Shown one piece after another: positions 1-8,865 of a stretch of DNA of 64,000 bases. The translations under genes and the position numbers were made by a program. Numbering within the stretch: the first letter of the stretch is position 1; the number at the start of each line of letters is the position of its first letter. The DNA comes from Actinacidiphila oryziradicis (lineage in GTDB: Bacteria > Actinomycetota > Actinomycetes > Streptomycetales > Streptomycetaceae), in NCBI RefSeq assembly GCF_005047355.1, contig NZ_SUMC01000006.1, positions 219,808 to 283,807 of the forward strand, in the 5' to 3' direction. Below the pieces are notes generated by a model. The model was not told the DNA's origin and did not search any database. It saw only the letters and a program-made list of their open reading frames with translations.

Positions 1-272
1 GGCGCCGCGGTGCCGAGGCGCCGACGAGAGAAGCCCTCGCCGCTGTCGCGGACTACCGCCCACGGCGATGGCCCCGGACCCTGTGGTGCCGATACGCGTG
101 CGCCTTGAGGAACGGAGCATCGCTTCGTTCACTTCCAGTGACAGCACTTGTTGGGGCGTTTCCGCAGCAGTTGGCGACCAACGGGCTCGCGAACGTTCAC
201 GGGCGATGACGGCGCTGGGGCGTCATGTCTGCTCCCAGGAAAGACTGATGCCTATCACCTCTGCCGCCACCG
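1..272. other. Left-edge stretch without a convincing gene
   Basis: No recognisable complete gene is visible. One forward frame is open from the window edge (base 3) to a TGA at 207-209. It contains a protein-like stretch around residues 8-20 (reading APTREALAAVADYRP) and could be the tail of a gene that begins outside the window. The rest of that frame is arginine-rich and unconvincing, so I leave it unassigned. Confidence 0.3.
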
Positions 273-1017
273 TCACCCGACTCCCGCAGGTGCGGCGGGG
301 CGGGTGCGGTCGTGGTCGGAGAGGGCGCGGCGGGTTCGTTCGACGACCTCGGCTCGGCGGCCCCGGGAGGAGGCGACGGCCAGGTCGATCACCAGGCGGA
401 CGCGGGCGGCCTCGGCGGCCGAGTAGGCGACGCCTGAGGACTTCTGGCGGTTGCTGACCATCATCATGGTCTGGCCGGTGCCCTCCTGGTGCTCGTGCGA
501 GAGCCACTTGTCGTACGCCCACTCGCGGCGCTTGCCCGCACCGTCGAACAGCACCCGCCGGTCGGTGACCGCCATCTCCCCACGCTCGGTCTGCTCGGTG
601 AAGATCACCCCTTGGCGGGTCCGGGCCTCCACCAGGGACACCGACGCGACCAGCAGCACCCGCTCCCCGGCGCGATGGCGGCCCCACCGGAAGTCGGTGA
701 CATTCGTTTCCTCGCCCCGGAGGTTCTCGGCCAGCGCGTGCAGGGCGGCCAGTTCGTCGCGTCGTCGCTGCCACTCGGACAGCCGGCGGGCGTGATCCTG
801 TTGAGCCTGGCGTAGACGGTTTTGACGGAGCTGCTCCTCGCGGGCTTGACGTTGGGCCGCTACGCGCGCGGCGCGCTCCACGGCCTGGAGGCGGGCCCAC
901 AGGGACCACGAGGGACGCGCGGTTGACCCGGGCGGTGGCCGGCGCGCCCACCACCGAGCCCTGGTGCAGGGCCGGCACGAAGTCCGGGTCCTCGGGCAGG
1001 TCCTCGGGCAGGGACAC
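273..1017 (-). pseudogene. Frameshifted hypothetical protein with coiled-coil and PH-like C-terminal part
   Basis: I do not recognise the family by name. The frame read from GTG at 881 to 273 gives a 202-residue segment. It has a Gln/Arg/Glu-rich helical stretch (residues 1-55, probable coiled coil) and then a compact domain with GERVLLVASV, TDRRVLFDGAG and an EWAYDKWLSHEH stretch, resembling small PH-like domains of actinobacterial hypothetical proteins. A plausible N-terminus (MSLPEDLPEDPDFVPALHQG) lies upstream in another frame starting at 1017. The two halves are offset by one base, so a frameshift probably lies between about 890 and 930. Similar protein-like text continues further upstream in a third frame to about 1100. 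The gene therefore looks broken, or the sequence contains an indel. The division into domains is an inference from composition. Confidence 0.45.
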
Positions 1018-1145
1018 CTCCGTCGAGCCCGCGGCTGGCGAACACGGTGGTCAACCCGGACAGGCGCAGGACGTCGGAGGAGGCGTCGCGGACGGTGCGG
1101 TCACGCCTGCGTGCGTCTCGACCGGGCTTGTCCCCGCTGTGTGCG

Positions 1146-1973
1146 TCACGACTGTGGGGTCCTGCGGCTCTCGGCCTGACCGCCCAGCCCCACGTTCGTC
1201 CGCAGCCAGGCGGTGAGCGCCTCGGTGAGCCCGGCGTCGGACGCGGCAGGCTCCTCGCCCTTGCGGACGGATCGGATCCGTTCGACGACATGCCGGTGGT
1301 AGTCGCGGACCACGGAGGCCGCGACGGCCGGATCGCGGCCGGCGATGGCGTCCACGATCCTCAACCGCTCGGGATGCAGGGCGCCCGCCACCTGCCCCCA
1401 GCTCCCGCCCTCGCCACGGGACAGCTTGACCGCGAGCCCGATCTGGACCTCCGCGGTGAACCGGCACAGCGCGGCAAGGAGCGGGTTGTGGGAGATCGCG
1501 GAGAGGACGACGAAGAAGTGACGTAGCGCGGCGGAGGACTGCTCCACGTTCTCGGTCGAGGCGGTTTCCTCGGCCGCGGCCCGCAGGTCCGCGATCTCCT
1601 CGTCGGAGGCGTGCTCGGCGGCCAGCTCGGCGGCGTACGCGTTGAGGGCGCCCAGCAGGCCAAGGACCTCGCGGGCGCCGACCTTCTCGAACTGCACGAC
1701 GGAGGCGATGGACATGGCGAGCAGGGTGTCTCCCTGTGCGGTGACCGTCGCTCTGCTGCCGTTGCGGGTACTGACCAGGCCCATCGCGGTCAGCACCCGG
1801 ATCGCCTCGCGGATGGTGGGGCCGCTGACGTCGTAGGAGGTGGCCAGTTCCCGTTCGGCCGGCAGTCGGGAGCCGTCCGGCAAGTCCCCGCTGAGGATCT
1901 GCTCGCGCAGGTCCTCGGCGATCTGGTCGGCCACCCGGCCGCGGTACAGCTTCCCGGTGTGAGGCACAGACAT
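1146..1973 (-). CDS. GntR/FadR-family transcriptional regulator
   Basis: A DNA-binding repressor or activator of the FadR subgroup, 275 residues from the ATG at 1973. The N-terminal winged helix-turn-helix (residues about 5-75) has the family signature ILSGDLPDGSRLPAERELA followed by SGPTIREAIRVL. The rest is an all-helical FCD effector domain of typical length with scattered His/Asp residues. I chose 1973 over an in-frame GTG/ATG further upstream because GGGGAG lies 7-8 bases before it. It is divergent from the cupin/FAH/MFS cluster beginning at 2324, and two palindromes lie between them. By neighbourhood it probably controls that cluster in response to a carboxylic acid or aromatic breakdown product. 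The ligand cannot be read from the sequence. Confidence 0.88.
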   Translation of the reverse strand: MSVPHTGKLYRGRVADQIAEDLREQILSGDLPDGSRLPAERELATSYDVSGPTIREAIRVLTAMGLVSTRNGSRATVTAQGDTLLAMSIASVVQFEKVGAREVLGLLGALNAYAAELAAEHASDEEIADLRAAAEETASTENVEQSSAALRHFFVVLSAISHNPLLAALCRFTAEVQIGLAVKLSRGEGGSWGQVAGALHPERLRIVDAIAGRDPAVAASVVRDYHRHVVERIRSVRKGEEPAASDAGLTEALTAWLRTNVGLGGQAESRRTPQS

Positions 1974-2051
1974 GTCACTCCCCAATGTCGTCCGGACCGT
2001 TACGGACCACGGGACCACAAGACCACGGGACCACGGTGGTCCACCAAGAAA

Positions 2052-2074
2052 GTTAGCCTACCTAGTAGGTTAAC
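2052..2074. promoter_or_regulatory. Palindrome, probable GntR operator 1
   Basis: The arms GTTAGCCTAC and GTAGGTTAAC flank a 3-base centre (CTA) and match as inverted repeats at 9 of 10 positions. The site lies about 80 bases upstream of the GntR start, within the divergent intergenic region. FadR-type regulators bind palindromes of this size. Assignment to this regulator is an inference from position. Confidence 0.6.
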
Positions 2075-2144
2075 TCAACCCACTTCGCGGACACCGGGTG
2101 ATCCCTTGAGGTTCTCTGAAAACCTCGCGACCTACCTTGACAAC

Positions 2145-2163
2145 AAACCTACTAAGAAGGTTT
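2145..2163. promoter_or_regulatory. Second palindrome, probable GntR operator 2
   Basis: AAACCT and AGGTTT are perfect inverted arms around a 7-base spacer. The half-site ACCTAC is shared with the palindrome at 2052-2074. A TTGACA hexamer immediately upstream (2137-2142) suggests that the site overlaps the promoter of the cupin-FAH cluster. The remaining parts of the 1974-2323 region show nothing else that I can assign. Confidence 0.55.
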
Positions 2164-2323
2164 CGTAGATGACGACCGGAGGCCATCCAGAAGGGCTGAC
2201 GCTGCGGGAACCGCGCGGATGCCGCCTCGGCCGGTCGCAGACAGTCATCACTCCCGTTCGCGCCAAGGTCCCATCGGACTCGAAGGCCGCGCCCGGGCAA
2301 CCACCGGACAACGGAGGACAGCG

Positions 2324-3172
2324 ATGAAGATCACGCCTTACGACGAGAACGCGTTCCGCATGGACCATCCCAGGGGAACGGTGTCGTTCAACTACCTGCT
2401 CATGGGCGACAGGAGCAAGCCGTTCGAGAACTACCGCTACATCCTGGGCCGCAACGAGGCCGACTTCCTGATGCCCCGGCACTGCCACACCTTCGAGCAG
2501 ATCCGTCTGCCGCTGGTGGGCGACATGAATCTGGGCGAGCAGGGCATCCTGCACGAGGGTGAGGTCGGCTACTTCCCCGAGGGCCAGACTTACGGGCCGC
2601 AGGACGACCCGATCGGCGACCCCAAGCAGCTGCAGCTCGTGCTGCAGTTCGCCGGCGCCTCCGGGCTCGGCATGGGAGCCGGCCGCGGTCGCGGCCCCGA
2701 CAACAAGGAGGCACAGGCCGAGCGGCGCGCGCGCCGGGAGGTCAAGTTCCCGCGGCCGCGCTACAACGGCGTAGTCATCAGCAACCCGGCACACTTCAAC
2801 TATCTGCCCGTGCCCGGGTACCCCGGAGTGGAGCGCAAGCACATCGGCACGTACACCGAGCGGCAGTTCTGGATCGAGTTCATCAAGATCCAAGCCGGTG
2901 CCGAATGGATCTCCACCAGTGAGGACGCGCGCCGGCTGACCGTGGTCCTTTCGGGGGCCGGCACAGTCGAGGACACCGAGATCAGCAGGCTCGGCGCGGT
3001 GGAGGCCGACCCCGGGGAGAAGGCGCGCTTCGTCGCGACCGACGAGCTGGTGCTGTACACCGTCGGCCTGCCCCCGATCGAGCTGCCGGCCGTGCCCTCC
3101 GACCAGTTCGACATCGTCACCACCGACGGCGGGATCAGGTTCGACAACCCCAAGGACGCCGACACCGCCTGA
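2324..3172 (+). CDS. Cupin-fold protein of a catabolic cluster
   Basis: A 282-residue bicupin-like protein. The first cupin region (about residues 45-100) holds the His-rich stretch MPRHCHTFEQIRLPLVGDMN, a likely metal-binding motif, followed by GEVGYFPEGQTYGPQ. A second beta-rich domain follows a basic linker (about residues 125-145) and ends with LPAVPSDQFDIVTTDGG. The ATG at 2324 is chosen because GGAGGA lies at 2313-2318; a longer in-frame extension lacks a ribosome site and coding character. First gene of the cluster divergent from the GntR regulator. Cupins of this kind often serve as dioxygenases, isomerases or small-molecule sensors in ring-cleavage pathways. The exact reaction is unknown. 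Confidence 0.72.
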   Translation: MKITPYDENAFRMDHPRGTVSFNYLLMGDRSKPFENYRYILGRNEADFLMPRHCHTFEQIRLPLVGDMNLGEQGILHEGEVGYFPEGQTYGPQDDPIGDPKQLQLVLQFAGASGLGMGAGRGRGPDNKEAQAERRARREVKFPRPRYNGVVISNPAHFNYLPVPGYPGVERKHIGTYTERQFWIEFIKIQAGAEWISTSEDARRLTVVLSGAGTVEDTEISRLGAVEADPGEKARFVATDELVLYTVGLPPIELPAVPSDQFDIVTTDGGIRFDNPKDADTA

Positions 3173-3317
3173 ACACGGCCGCAGACCGGCGCGGACTCAC
3201 CCCGGCTCGCAGGCAGCCGGCCCTCCGGCAGGCGGCGGCTCGGGACGGCGCGGCCCTCCCGAGCTCCCGTCGGCCGATTCACCCGCACCCACCCTCACCG
3301 AAAGCACCCAACTCCCC

Positions 3318-4265
3318 GTGAAAATCGCCTCTCGGCGGACCCCCTTCGGCGACCGACTCTGCTTCCCCGAAGTCGTTCCGCACCACCTCATCGACATCCA
3401 GGCCGCCTTCGTACGCCGCCTTGAGACCGGCGGTGTCCACCGGGACGACGCCCTGGCCCGGGCCCGGCTCGCCGTCCCCGGCGACCTGCCCGTGCTCCTG
3501 CAGGCGGACCCGGAGCTCACCGCCGTCCGCCGGGTCTGGGACTGGGCCGTCGATCACGCCGACACCGGCGAACTGGACGAGGACTGCCTCTGGTCCGACG
3601 AGCCCGGACGGCTCGGCCCGCCGATCGGGCGGCCGCAGACCATCTGGTGCATGCTGGCCAACTACCCCCGCGAGCGGCCCGGAGCCGAACCGACCGCCAC
3701 AGGGAGGCAGCGGCCGCGAGGTCCCCAAGGCTGCCTGAAGGCCGTCAGTTCCCTGGCGGGCCCGTACGACGAGCTCCGCCATCCGGCCATCAGCAAGAAG
3801 GTCGACCCGGAGATGGAGCTGGCCGTCGTCATCGGCCCCCGCTCGCGCCTCCTCACCCCCGACACCGCCCTGCAGGCGGTGGCCGGTTATGTGGGGTTCT
3901 GCGACACCGGCTCGCGGGACGTCTCCGAGCTGGACAACAACCGCATGGACCGCGGCAAAGGCTTCGACACCTACGGGATCACCGGCCCCTGGTTCGTCAC
4001 CGCCGACGAGATCCCCGACCCGCACCGGCTGCGCATCCGCTCCTGGGTCAACGGCGAGCCGCGTCAGGACGGCAACACCGCCGAGATGTTCCATTCCATT
4101 CCCGAGCAACTGGCCTGGCTCACCGCCGCGCTCACCCTCGCGCCCGGCGACGTGCTCTCGACCGGAACCCCGCTCGGCCACGGCAACGTGCAGCCGGGCG
4201 ACGTGATCCGCGGCGAGATCGAGGCGCTCGGAGTCATCGAGAACAAAGTCGTCCTCGACAACTGA
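3318..4265 (+). CDS. Fumarylacetoacetate hydrolase-family protein
   Basis: A 315-residue enzyme of the FAH superfamily, which acts on 2-oxo acids or 1,3-diketones late in aromatic or sugar-acid catabolism (hydratase, isomerase, decarboxylase or hydrolase activity). Family features are the metal-site acidic pair in VDPEMELAVVIG, the block GYVGFCDTGSRDVSELD, the KGFDTYGITGPWFVT loop, and the C-terminal LSTGTPLGHGNVQPGDVIRGEIEALG. The start is a GTG with no good ribosome site, so coupled translation or a misassigned start is possible. It follows the cupin gene by 145 bases and precedes the flavin reductase by 17. Function within the cluster is inferred; the substrate cannot be deduced. Confidence 0.85.
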   Translation: MKIASRRTPFGDRLCFPEVVPHHLIDIQAAFVRRLETGGVHRDDALARARLAVPGDLPVLLQADPELTAVRRVWDWAVDHADTGELDEDCLWSDEPGRLGPPIGRPQTIWCMLANYPRERPGAEPTATGRQRPRGPQGCLKAVSSLAGPYDELRHPAISKKVDPEMELAVVIGPRSRLLTPDTALQAVAGYVGFCDTGSRDVSELDNNRMDRGKGFDTYGITGPWFVTADEIPDPHRLRIRSWVNGEPRQDGNTAEMFHSIPEQLAWLTAALTLAPGDVLSTGTPLGHGNVQPGDVIRGEIEALGVIENKVVLDN

Positions 4266-4282
4266 GCAACCGGAGGTCAGCC

Positions 4283-4867
4283 ATGTCCCGACCGCACCTG
4301 CAGATCATCGTCGGCAGTACCCGCCCCGGCCGGCGCGGCCACGCCGTCGCCACCTGGATCCACGACCTGGCGGTCCAGCACGCCGGCTTCGAGGTACGGC
4401 TCGTCGACCTCGCCGAAGTCGCCCTGCCGCTGCTGGACGAACCGCGCCCCCCGCAGCGCGGCCAGTACGACCACGAGCACACCCGGCGCTGGAGCGCGAT
4501 CGCGAGCGCCGCCGAGGCATACGTGTTCGTGGTCCCCGAGTACAACCACAGCTACAACGCGGCCACCAAGAACGCCCTGGACTACCTGGCCAAGGAATGG
4601 ACCGGAAAGCCGGTCGCCTTCGTCGGCTACGGCGGGGTCGCCGCGGGCGCCAGAGCCGTACAGGCTCTGCTGCCCGTGGTGTGCGCGCTCGGCATGCTGC
4701 CCGTGACACGCTCCGTGAACATCCCGTTCATCCGACAGACGGTGAACCGCGACGGGGTGTTCGAGCCCGCCCCCGGGCTCGACGAGAACGCGACGGGCGT
4801 GATCGACGAACTGCTCCGGCTGACCACCGCACTCTCCGCGGCCCGGCTCGCCGCCCCTGCCGGGTGA
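4283..4867 (+). CDS. NADPH-dependent FMN reductase
   Basis: A 194-residue flavodoxin-fold reductase (FMN_red family). The phosphate-binding loop is IIVGSTRPGRRG near the N-terminus and the flavin-contacting segment is VVPEYNHSYNAATKNALDYL at about residue 85, followed by GYGGVAAGARAVQ. It supplies reduced flavin to a partner monooxygenase or acts as a quinone/azo reductase; no monooxygenase is visible next to it. ATG at 4283 has GGAGGT at 4272-4277. Its stop codon overlaps the GTG start of the MFS gene (4864), so the two are translationally coupled. Confidence 0.88.
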   Translation: MSRPHLQIIVGSTRPGRRGHAVATWIHDLAVQHAGFEVRLVDLAEVALPLLDEPRPPQRGQYDHEHTRRWSAIASAAEAYVFVVPEYNHSYNAATKNALDYLAKEWTGKPVAFVGYGGVAAGARAVQALLPVVCALGMLPVTRSVNIPFIRQTVNRDGVFEPAPGLDENATGVIDELLRLTTALSAARLAAPAG

Positions 4868-6414
4868 GCGCGGCCCCGGTCGCGGTGCCCGCCGAAGGCG
4901 CGTCGGACGGGCGGCGAGGCCCGCGGATCGCCATCAGCCAGAAGGTGGCCGTCGGCGTCGTCTATGTGGCCGGGCTCTTCCTGAGCACGCTGGACACGAC
5001 CATCGTCAATGTCGCACTCCCGACGATCGGTCGCGCCTTCTCCGTCCCGTCCACGGCCGTCGACGCCGTGTCGGTCTCCTACCTGGTGAGCCTGGCCGTC
5101 TTCGTGCCGGCCTCCGGCTGGCTCGGCGACCGCTTCGGCGGCAAGCGCACGCTGCTGACCGCCGTCGCGGTCTTCACGGCCGCCTCGGCCCTGTGCGGGA
5201 CGGCATCCAGCCTCGGCGAGCTCGTCGCGTTCCGCGTCCTGCAGGGCGTGGGCGGCGGGATGCTCGCCTCGGTCGGCATGGCGATGCTGCTGCGCGCTTT
5301 CCCCCCTGCGGAACGGGTGCGGGCCTCGGCCGTGCTCAGCATCGCCAACGGCCTGGCCCCCACCCTCGGCCCGGTGCTCGGCGGCCTGCTGGTCACTGAG
5401 GTCTCCTGGCGGGCGATCTTCTACGTCAATGTGCCGATCGGCCTCTTCGCGACCGTCTTCGGGGTGCTGTGCCTTCGCAACGAGCCCGCACGGCCCACGG
5501 AGCGCTTCGACCTTGCCGGGTTCCTGCTCGCGGCGTCCGGATTCGGCCTGGTGATGTACGGCGTCTCGGAGGGACCCCAGCAGGGTTGGACCACGGCCCC
5601 GGTGGCCGTCGGCCTGGCCTGCGGAGTCGTCCTGGTCGCCGCGATGGTCGTCGTCGAACTCCGCAAGGAGTCCCCGATGATCAACGTACGACTGCTGACC
5701 AACCGTCTGTTCGCCTCCGGGAGCACGGTCATGACGGTGCACTCGGTGGCCTTCCTCGGCACCCTGTTCACCATCACGCTCTACTTCCAGGACGAGCGGG
5801 GCATGACCCCGCTGGCCTCCGGACTGAGCACCTTCCCCGAGGCCATGGGCGTGGTCATCGGCTCGCAGCTCGCCAGCCGGCTGCTCTACCGCAGACTCCG
5901 CCCGCGCCGGCACCTCATGCTCGGCACGGCGGGGACGAGTGCGGCCATCGCCCTGATGAGCCTGTGGCACCAGGACACCGACCTGTGGCTGGTCCGGCTG
6001 CTGCTCTTCTGCCTGGGGCTCGCCGTCGGCCAGGTGTTCGTGGGCACCCAGTCCGCGTCCTTCGCCATGGTCACCTCGGCCTCCTCCGGCCGCGCCTCAA
6101 CCCTGTTCAACGTCGGCCGCAGGCTCGGCGGCGCCCTCGGAGTCGCGGTGGCGACGACCGTCCTCGTGACGGCCACGGGCGGCAGGGCCACGGCCGGCGG
6201 CGCCCCGGACATGTCCGGCTACCGGGCCGCCTTCCTCACCGCCGCCGCACTCAACCTGCTGGGCCTCTACGCGGCCACGCGGGTGAGCGACGCCGACGCG
6301 GCGAGCACCATCCCCCCTCGACGTGCAAGCACGAAGAGGGCCACCCGATCCCGGCAGAAGGGAGATTCCCTGCCTCCACCCCCTCCCTCACCCGACCAAC
6401 CAACCCAGCACTGA
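4864..6414 (+). CDS. DHA2-type MFS drug exporter (14 TM)
   Basis: A 516-residue major facilitator of the EmrB/QacA group, predicted to pump small hydrophobic compounds out by proton antiport. Motif C-like LSTLDTTIVNVALPTIG lies in TM1, motif A GWLGDRFGGKRTL between TM2 and TM3, and FYVNVPIGLFATVFG after TM6; hydrophobic segments fit 14 helices. The GTG at 4864 overlaps the previous stop (GTGA). Co-transcribed with catabolic enzymes, it may export the substrate or a toxic intermediate. A second exporter of the same class follows at 7032. Confidence 0.88.
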   Translation: MSAAPVAVPAEGASDGRRGPRIAISQKVAVGVVYVAGLFLSTLDTTIVNVALPTIGRAFSVPSTAVDAVSVSYLVSLAVFVPASGWLGDRFGGKRTLLTAVAVFTAASALCGTASSLGELVAFRVLQGVGGGMLASVGMAMLLRAFPPAERVRASAVLSIANGLAPTLGPVLGGLLVTEVSWRAIFYVNVPIGLFATVFGVLCLRNEPARPTERFDLAGFLLAASGFGLVMYGVSEGPQQGWTTAPVAVGLACGVVLVAAMVVVELRKESPMINVRLLTNRLFASGSTVMTVHSVAFLGTLFTITLYFQDERGMTPLASGLSTFPEAMGVVIGSQLASRLLYRRLRPRRHLMLGTAGTSAAIALMSLWHQDTDLWLVRLLLFCLGLAVGQVFVGTQSASFAMVTSASSGRASTLFNVGRRLGGALGVAVATTVLVTATGGRATAGGAPDMSGYRAAFLTAAALNLLGLYAATRVSDADAASTIPPRRASTKRATRSRQKGDSLPPPPPSPDQPTQH

Positions 6415-6435
6415 GAAAACAGAGGAGCGACACAA

Positions 6436-6867
6436 ATGAGTGGACTGACCCTGGCCCAGGCGTCCGAGATCGTGGACGCCGCGCTGAGCCACGCGCGCGA
6501 ACTGGGACTGCGACCCCTGACGATCACCGTGCTCGACCCGGGCGGCCACCCGCAGGTCGTCAAGCGGGAGGACGGCGCCGGCATCCTGCGCCCCCAGATC
6601 GCCCACGCGAAGGCATGGGGCTGCCTCGGCACCGGCTCGGGCGGCGCCGCCGGGGCGCGGCACGCCACCCGCGACCCCGCTTTCTTCGCCGCCCTGGCGG
6701 CGATCTCCGAGGGCCGCGTCGCCTCCTCCCGGGGCGGCGTGCTCGTCCGGGACCAGGACGGCGAACTGCTCGGCTCGGTGGGCGTCAGCGGTGAGCGCCC
6801 CGAGAACGACGAGACGGTCGCCGTCTTCGGAGTGGAGAAGGCCGGCCTGGTCGCCGACGTGGGCTGA
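6436..6867 (+). CDS. HbpS/GlcG-like (DUF336) protein
   Basis: A 143-residue protein of the GlcG/HbpS family (PF03928). The pattern is complete: LTLAQASEIVDAALSHA at the N-terminus, ITVLDPGGHPQVVKREDG, the AKAWGCLGTGSG segment and SRGGVLVRDQDGELLGSVGVSG. Members bind haem or small acids, or act as accessory proteins in glycolate, diol or aromatic metabolism. No signal peptide is present, unlike the secreted haem-binding HbpS of streptomycetes, so a cytoplasmic accessory role is more likely. Ribosome site AGGAG at 6422-6426. Confidence 0.85.
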   Translation: MSGLTLAQASEIVDAALSHARELGLRPLTITVLDPGGHPQVVKREDGAGILRPQIAHAKAWGCLGTGSGGAAGARHATRDPAFFAALAAISEGRVASSRGGVLVRDQDGELLGSVGVSGERPENDETVAVFGVEKAGLVADVG

Positions 6868-6879
6868 CCGCAGCCCTAT

Positions 6880-6911
6880 GGCCGGGACCGGCGCTCGGGA
6901 CGGTCCCGGCC
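6880..6911 (+). terminator. Strong hairpin after the HbpS-like gene
   Basis: GGCCGGGACCG (6880-6890) and CGGTCCCGGCC (6901-6911) form a perfect 11-bp stem with a 10-base loop. It begins 12 bases after the stop codon. There is no U-run, which is usual for Streptomyces terminators. It may end or attenuate transcription before the second MFS gene. Confidence 0.65.
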
Positions 6912-7031
6912 ACCACTACCGGAAGCGGATGCGGCTCAACCGCAGGAGCCGCATTCCCCGGCGGGGCGCACCACGCGCCCCCCACGGCAGAACTCCCCGC
7001 CCGGACAGCCGATGGGAAACAGAGGTGCACC

Positions 7032-8564
7032 ATGGCAAAGACGCCTGACGGCCTCACGGAAATACCCGAACCTCCGCCAACACCACAGCCGCCCGGGGAA
7101 CCGGGAACACCCGACACGCTCGCACTGACCCCCAGGCGACGCACACAGGCCCTGGCCGTCTGCATCGCCGCCGCTTTCCTGACCCTGCTCGACGTGAGCA
7201 TCGTGACCGTGGCGCTGCCCTCGATGCAGCAGCACCTGCACCTGACGTCCGCCGACTCGACCTGGTCGATCGCCGGATACACGCTGACCTTCGGCCTGAT
7301 CCTGGTCCCCAGCGGCCGGCTCGGGGACGAGTTCGGCCGCAGGAAGCTCTTCCTCATAGGGATGGTCCTGTTCATCATCACGGGCGTCCTGTGCGGGGTC
7401 GCACCCGACGCCACCTGGCTGGTCGCGGCCAGGCTCGCCAGGGGCATCTCGGCCGGCCTGATCGCCCCCCAGGTCGTCGGACTGATGCACCAGATGTACC
7501 CGCCGCGCGAACGCGGCCGGGTATTCGGCTACTACGGCGCCACGGTGGCCCTGTCCACGACCATCGGCCCGCTGCTCGGCGGCGTCATCCTCCATTCCTT
7601 CGGCACGGCCGACGGCTGGCGCTGGATCTTCTACCTGTTCATACCGCTGGACGTGCTCGCCCTCTTCCTCGGCGTGCGCATCCTGCCCGCGGGGCGGCGC
7701 AGCGAGCGGCGCAGCAGCCTCGACCTGGCCGGCACCCTCCTGCTCGGACTCGCCGTCACGGCGATCATGCTGCCCCTGCTGCAGAGCGGCGGCTGGGCAA
7801 ACCGCTCGTGGTGGCTGCTGTTGGCCGGCATCGCACTGCTGGTCGTCTTCGTCCTCCGCGAGCGCAGTCTCCCGGGCCGCGGCAGGCAGCCGCTGGTCGA
7901 TCTGAGCCTGTTCCGCGTGCGCGACTACTGGGTCGCCCTGCTGGTCGCCGCGGCCCTGTACGGCGGGTTCACGGGCATCTTCATCGTCCTCTCCCAATTC
8001 CTCCAGACGGGACTGCACTACACGGCGATGCAGGCATCCCAGTGCACCGTGGTCTTCACCATCGGTTCGGTGGTCTGCGGGATCATCAGCGGCCGTGTCG
8101 TGCACCGCGTCGGCCACCGGCTGGTGATCGGCGGCACCGCCGCCACCGCCGTCGGGCTCGCCGCCACGGCGCTGGTGGTGGGCACGTCCTCCGGCGCCAA
8201 CATGGGACTGGTCCTGGCCGTGCCGCTGCTGGTGGCCGGTTGCGGCACCGGCTGTGTCATCGCCGCCAACCAGACGCTCGCCCTGCACCGAGTACCCCGC
8301 AGGGAGGGCAGCACCGCGGCCGGGGTGTACCAGACCGGCATGAAGATCGGCACTACGCTCGGGGTTGCCCTGTGCAGCTCCCTGTACTTCAGCGAACTCG
8401 TCGCCTCGCACCACGACTTCGCCGCCGCGGCACAGATCGGCCTCGCCGGTGCGGCCGCACTGGCCGCCGTCGCCTTCCTCATCGCGCTGCCGGGCTTCAC
8501 CCTCCGCGTGCGAGACACCACCGCGCCCGTCGTCGCAGTGGAGGAGGTGGAGCCGGCCAGGTGA
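7032..8564 (+). CDS. Second DHA2-type MFS exporter
   Basis: A 510-residue EmrB/QacA-class permease with a Pro-rich cytoplasmic N-terminus (residues 1-35). Motifs are LTLLDVSIVTVALPSMQ in TM1, SGRLGDEFGRRKLFL (motif A) and IFYLFIPLDVLALFLG after TM6; about 14 hydrophobic helices. ATG at 7032 follows AGAGGTG. It is separated from the upstream cluster by a strong hairpin, so it may have its own promoter or receive read-through. Probable role: export of a drug or metabolite; substrate unknown. Confidence 0.87.
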   Translation: MAKTPDGLTEIPEPPPTPQPPGEPGTPDTLALTPRRRTQALAVCIAAAFLTLLDVSIVTVALPSMQQHLHLTSADSTWSIAGYTLTFGLILVPSGRLGDEFGRRKLFLIGMVLFIITGVLCGVAPDATWLVAARLARGISAGLIAPQVVGLMHQMYPPRERGRVFGYYGATVALSTTIGPLLGGVILHSFGTADGWRWIFYLFIPLDVLALFLGVRILPAGRRSERRSSLDLAGTLLLGLAVTAIMLPLLQSGGWANRSWWLLLAGIALLVVFVLRERSLPGRGRQPLVDLSLFRVRDYWVALLVAAALYGGFTGIFIVLSQFLQTGLHYTAMQASQCTVVFTIGSVVCGIISGRVVHRVGHRLVIGGTAATAVGLAATALVVGTSSGANMGLVLAVPLLVAGCGTGCVIAANQTLALHRVPRREGSTAAGVYQTGMKIGTTLGVALCSSLYFSELVASHHDFAAAAQIGLAGAAALAAVAFLIALPGFTLRVRDTTAPVVAVEEVEPAR

Positions 8565-8787
8565 GGCACGAAGGGGCGCCCACCGCGACCGGTCGGCGCC
8601 CCAGCCCGGTCGGGCGTGCCGCCCGCACTTACCTCGATGTGGGTACAGCGCCAGGCCGGATGCTGACACGCGCAACCACGTCATGGCGCACTTCGCTCGA
8701 CGAAGCGGACGCGGCACCGGACCGGGCCAGCATGACGTGAAGGTACCCGCCGGCAGCACATGGCGCCGCTGAATATCGCCCGTTTCA

Positions 8788-8802
8788 CGGGCCGCAGGCC
8801 CG
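8788..8802 (+). terminator. Hairpin between MFS and ABC genes
   Basis: CGGGCC-GCA-GGCCCG is a perfect 6-bp stem followed by a T-rich stretch (GTTTGTCGTT). It lies in the 301-base gap 8565-8865, upstream of the ABC transporter promoter, and is a plausible terminator for the MFS gene. Apart from this hairpin and the promoter at 8829-8859 I see nothing else in the gap. Confidence 0.5.
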
Positions 8803-8828
8803 GTTTGTCGTTCCGTCATGCTGTTTTC

Positions 8829-8859
8829 TTGACCTCAAGCCCGGTTGAGGTCCTACGGT
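8829..8859 (+). promoter_or_regulatory. MerR-type promoter with 19-bp spacer and operator
   Basis: A -35 TTGACC (8829-8834) and -10 TACGGT (8854-8859) are separated by 19 bases, the overlong spacing typical of MerR-activated promoters. Within the spacer lies the perfect inverted repeat GACCTCAA-gcccgg-TTGAGGTC (8831-8852), whose CCTCAA/TTGAGG core has the same geometry as SoxR-type boxes. Transcription would begin at about 8866, exactly at the ATG of the ABC transporter, giving a leaderless message. No merR gene is adjacent, so the regulator acts from elsewhere. Confidence 0.75.
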
Positions 8860-8865
8860 CCGTAC

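Noticed and set aside
6936..8819. A 627-codon reverse-strand open frame opposite the second MFS gene
   Set aside because: Composition is His/Gln/Gly/Asp-rich antisense text with no motif; the forward strand encodes a clear transporter. High GC produces long shadow frames.
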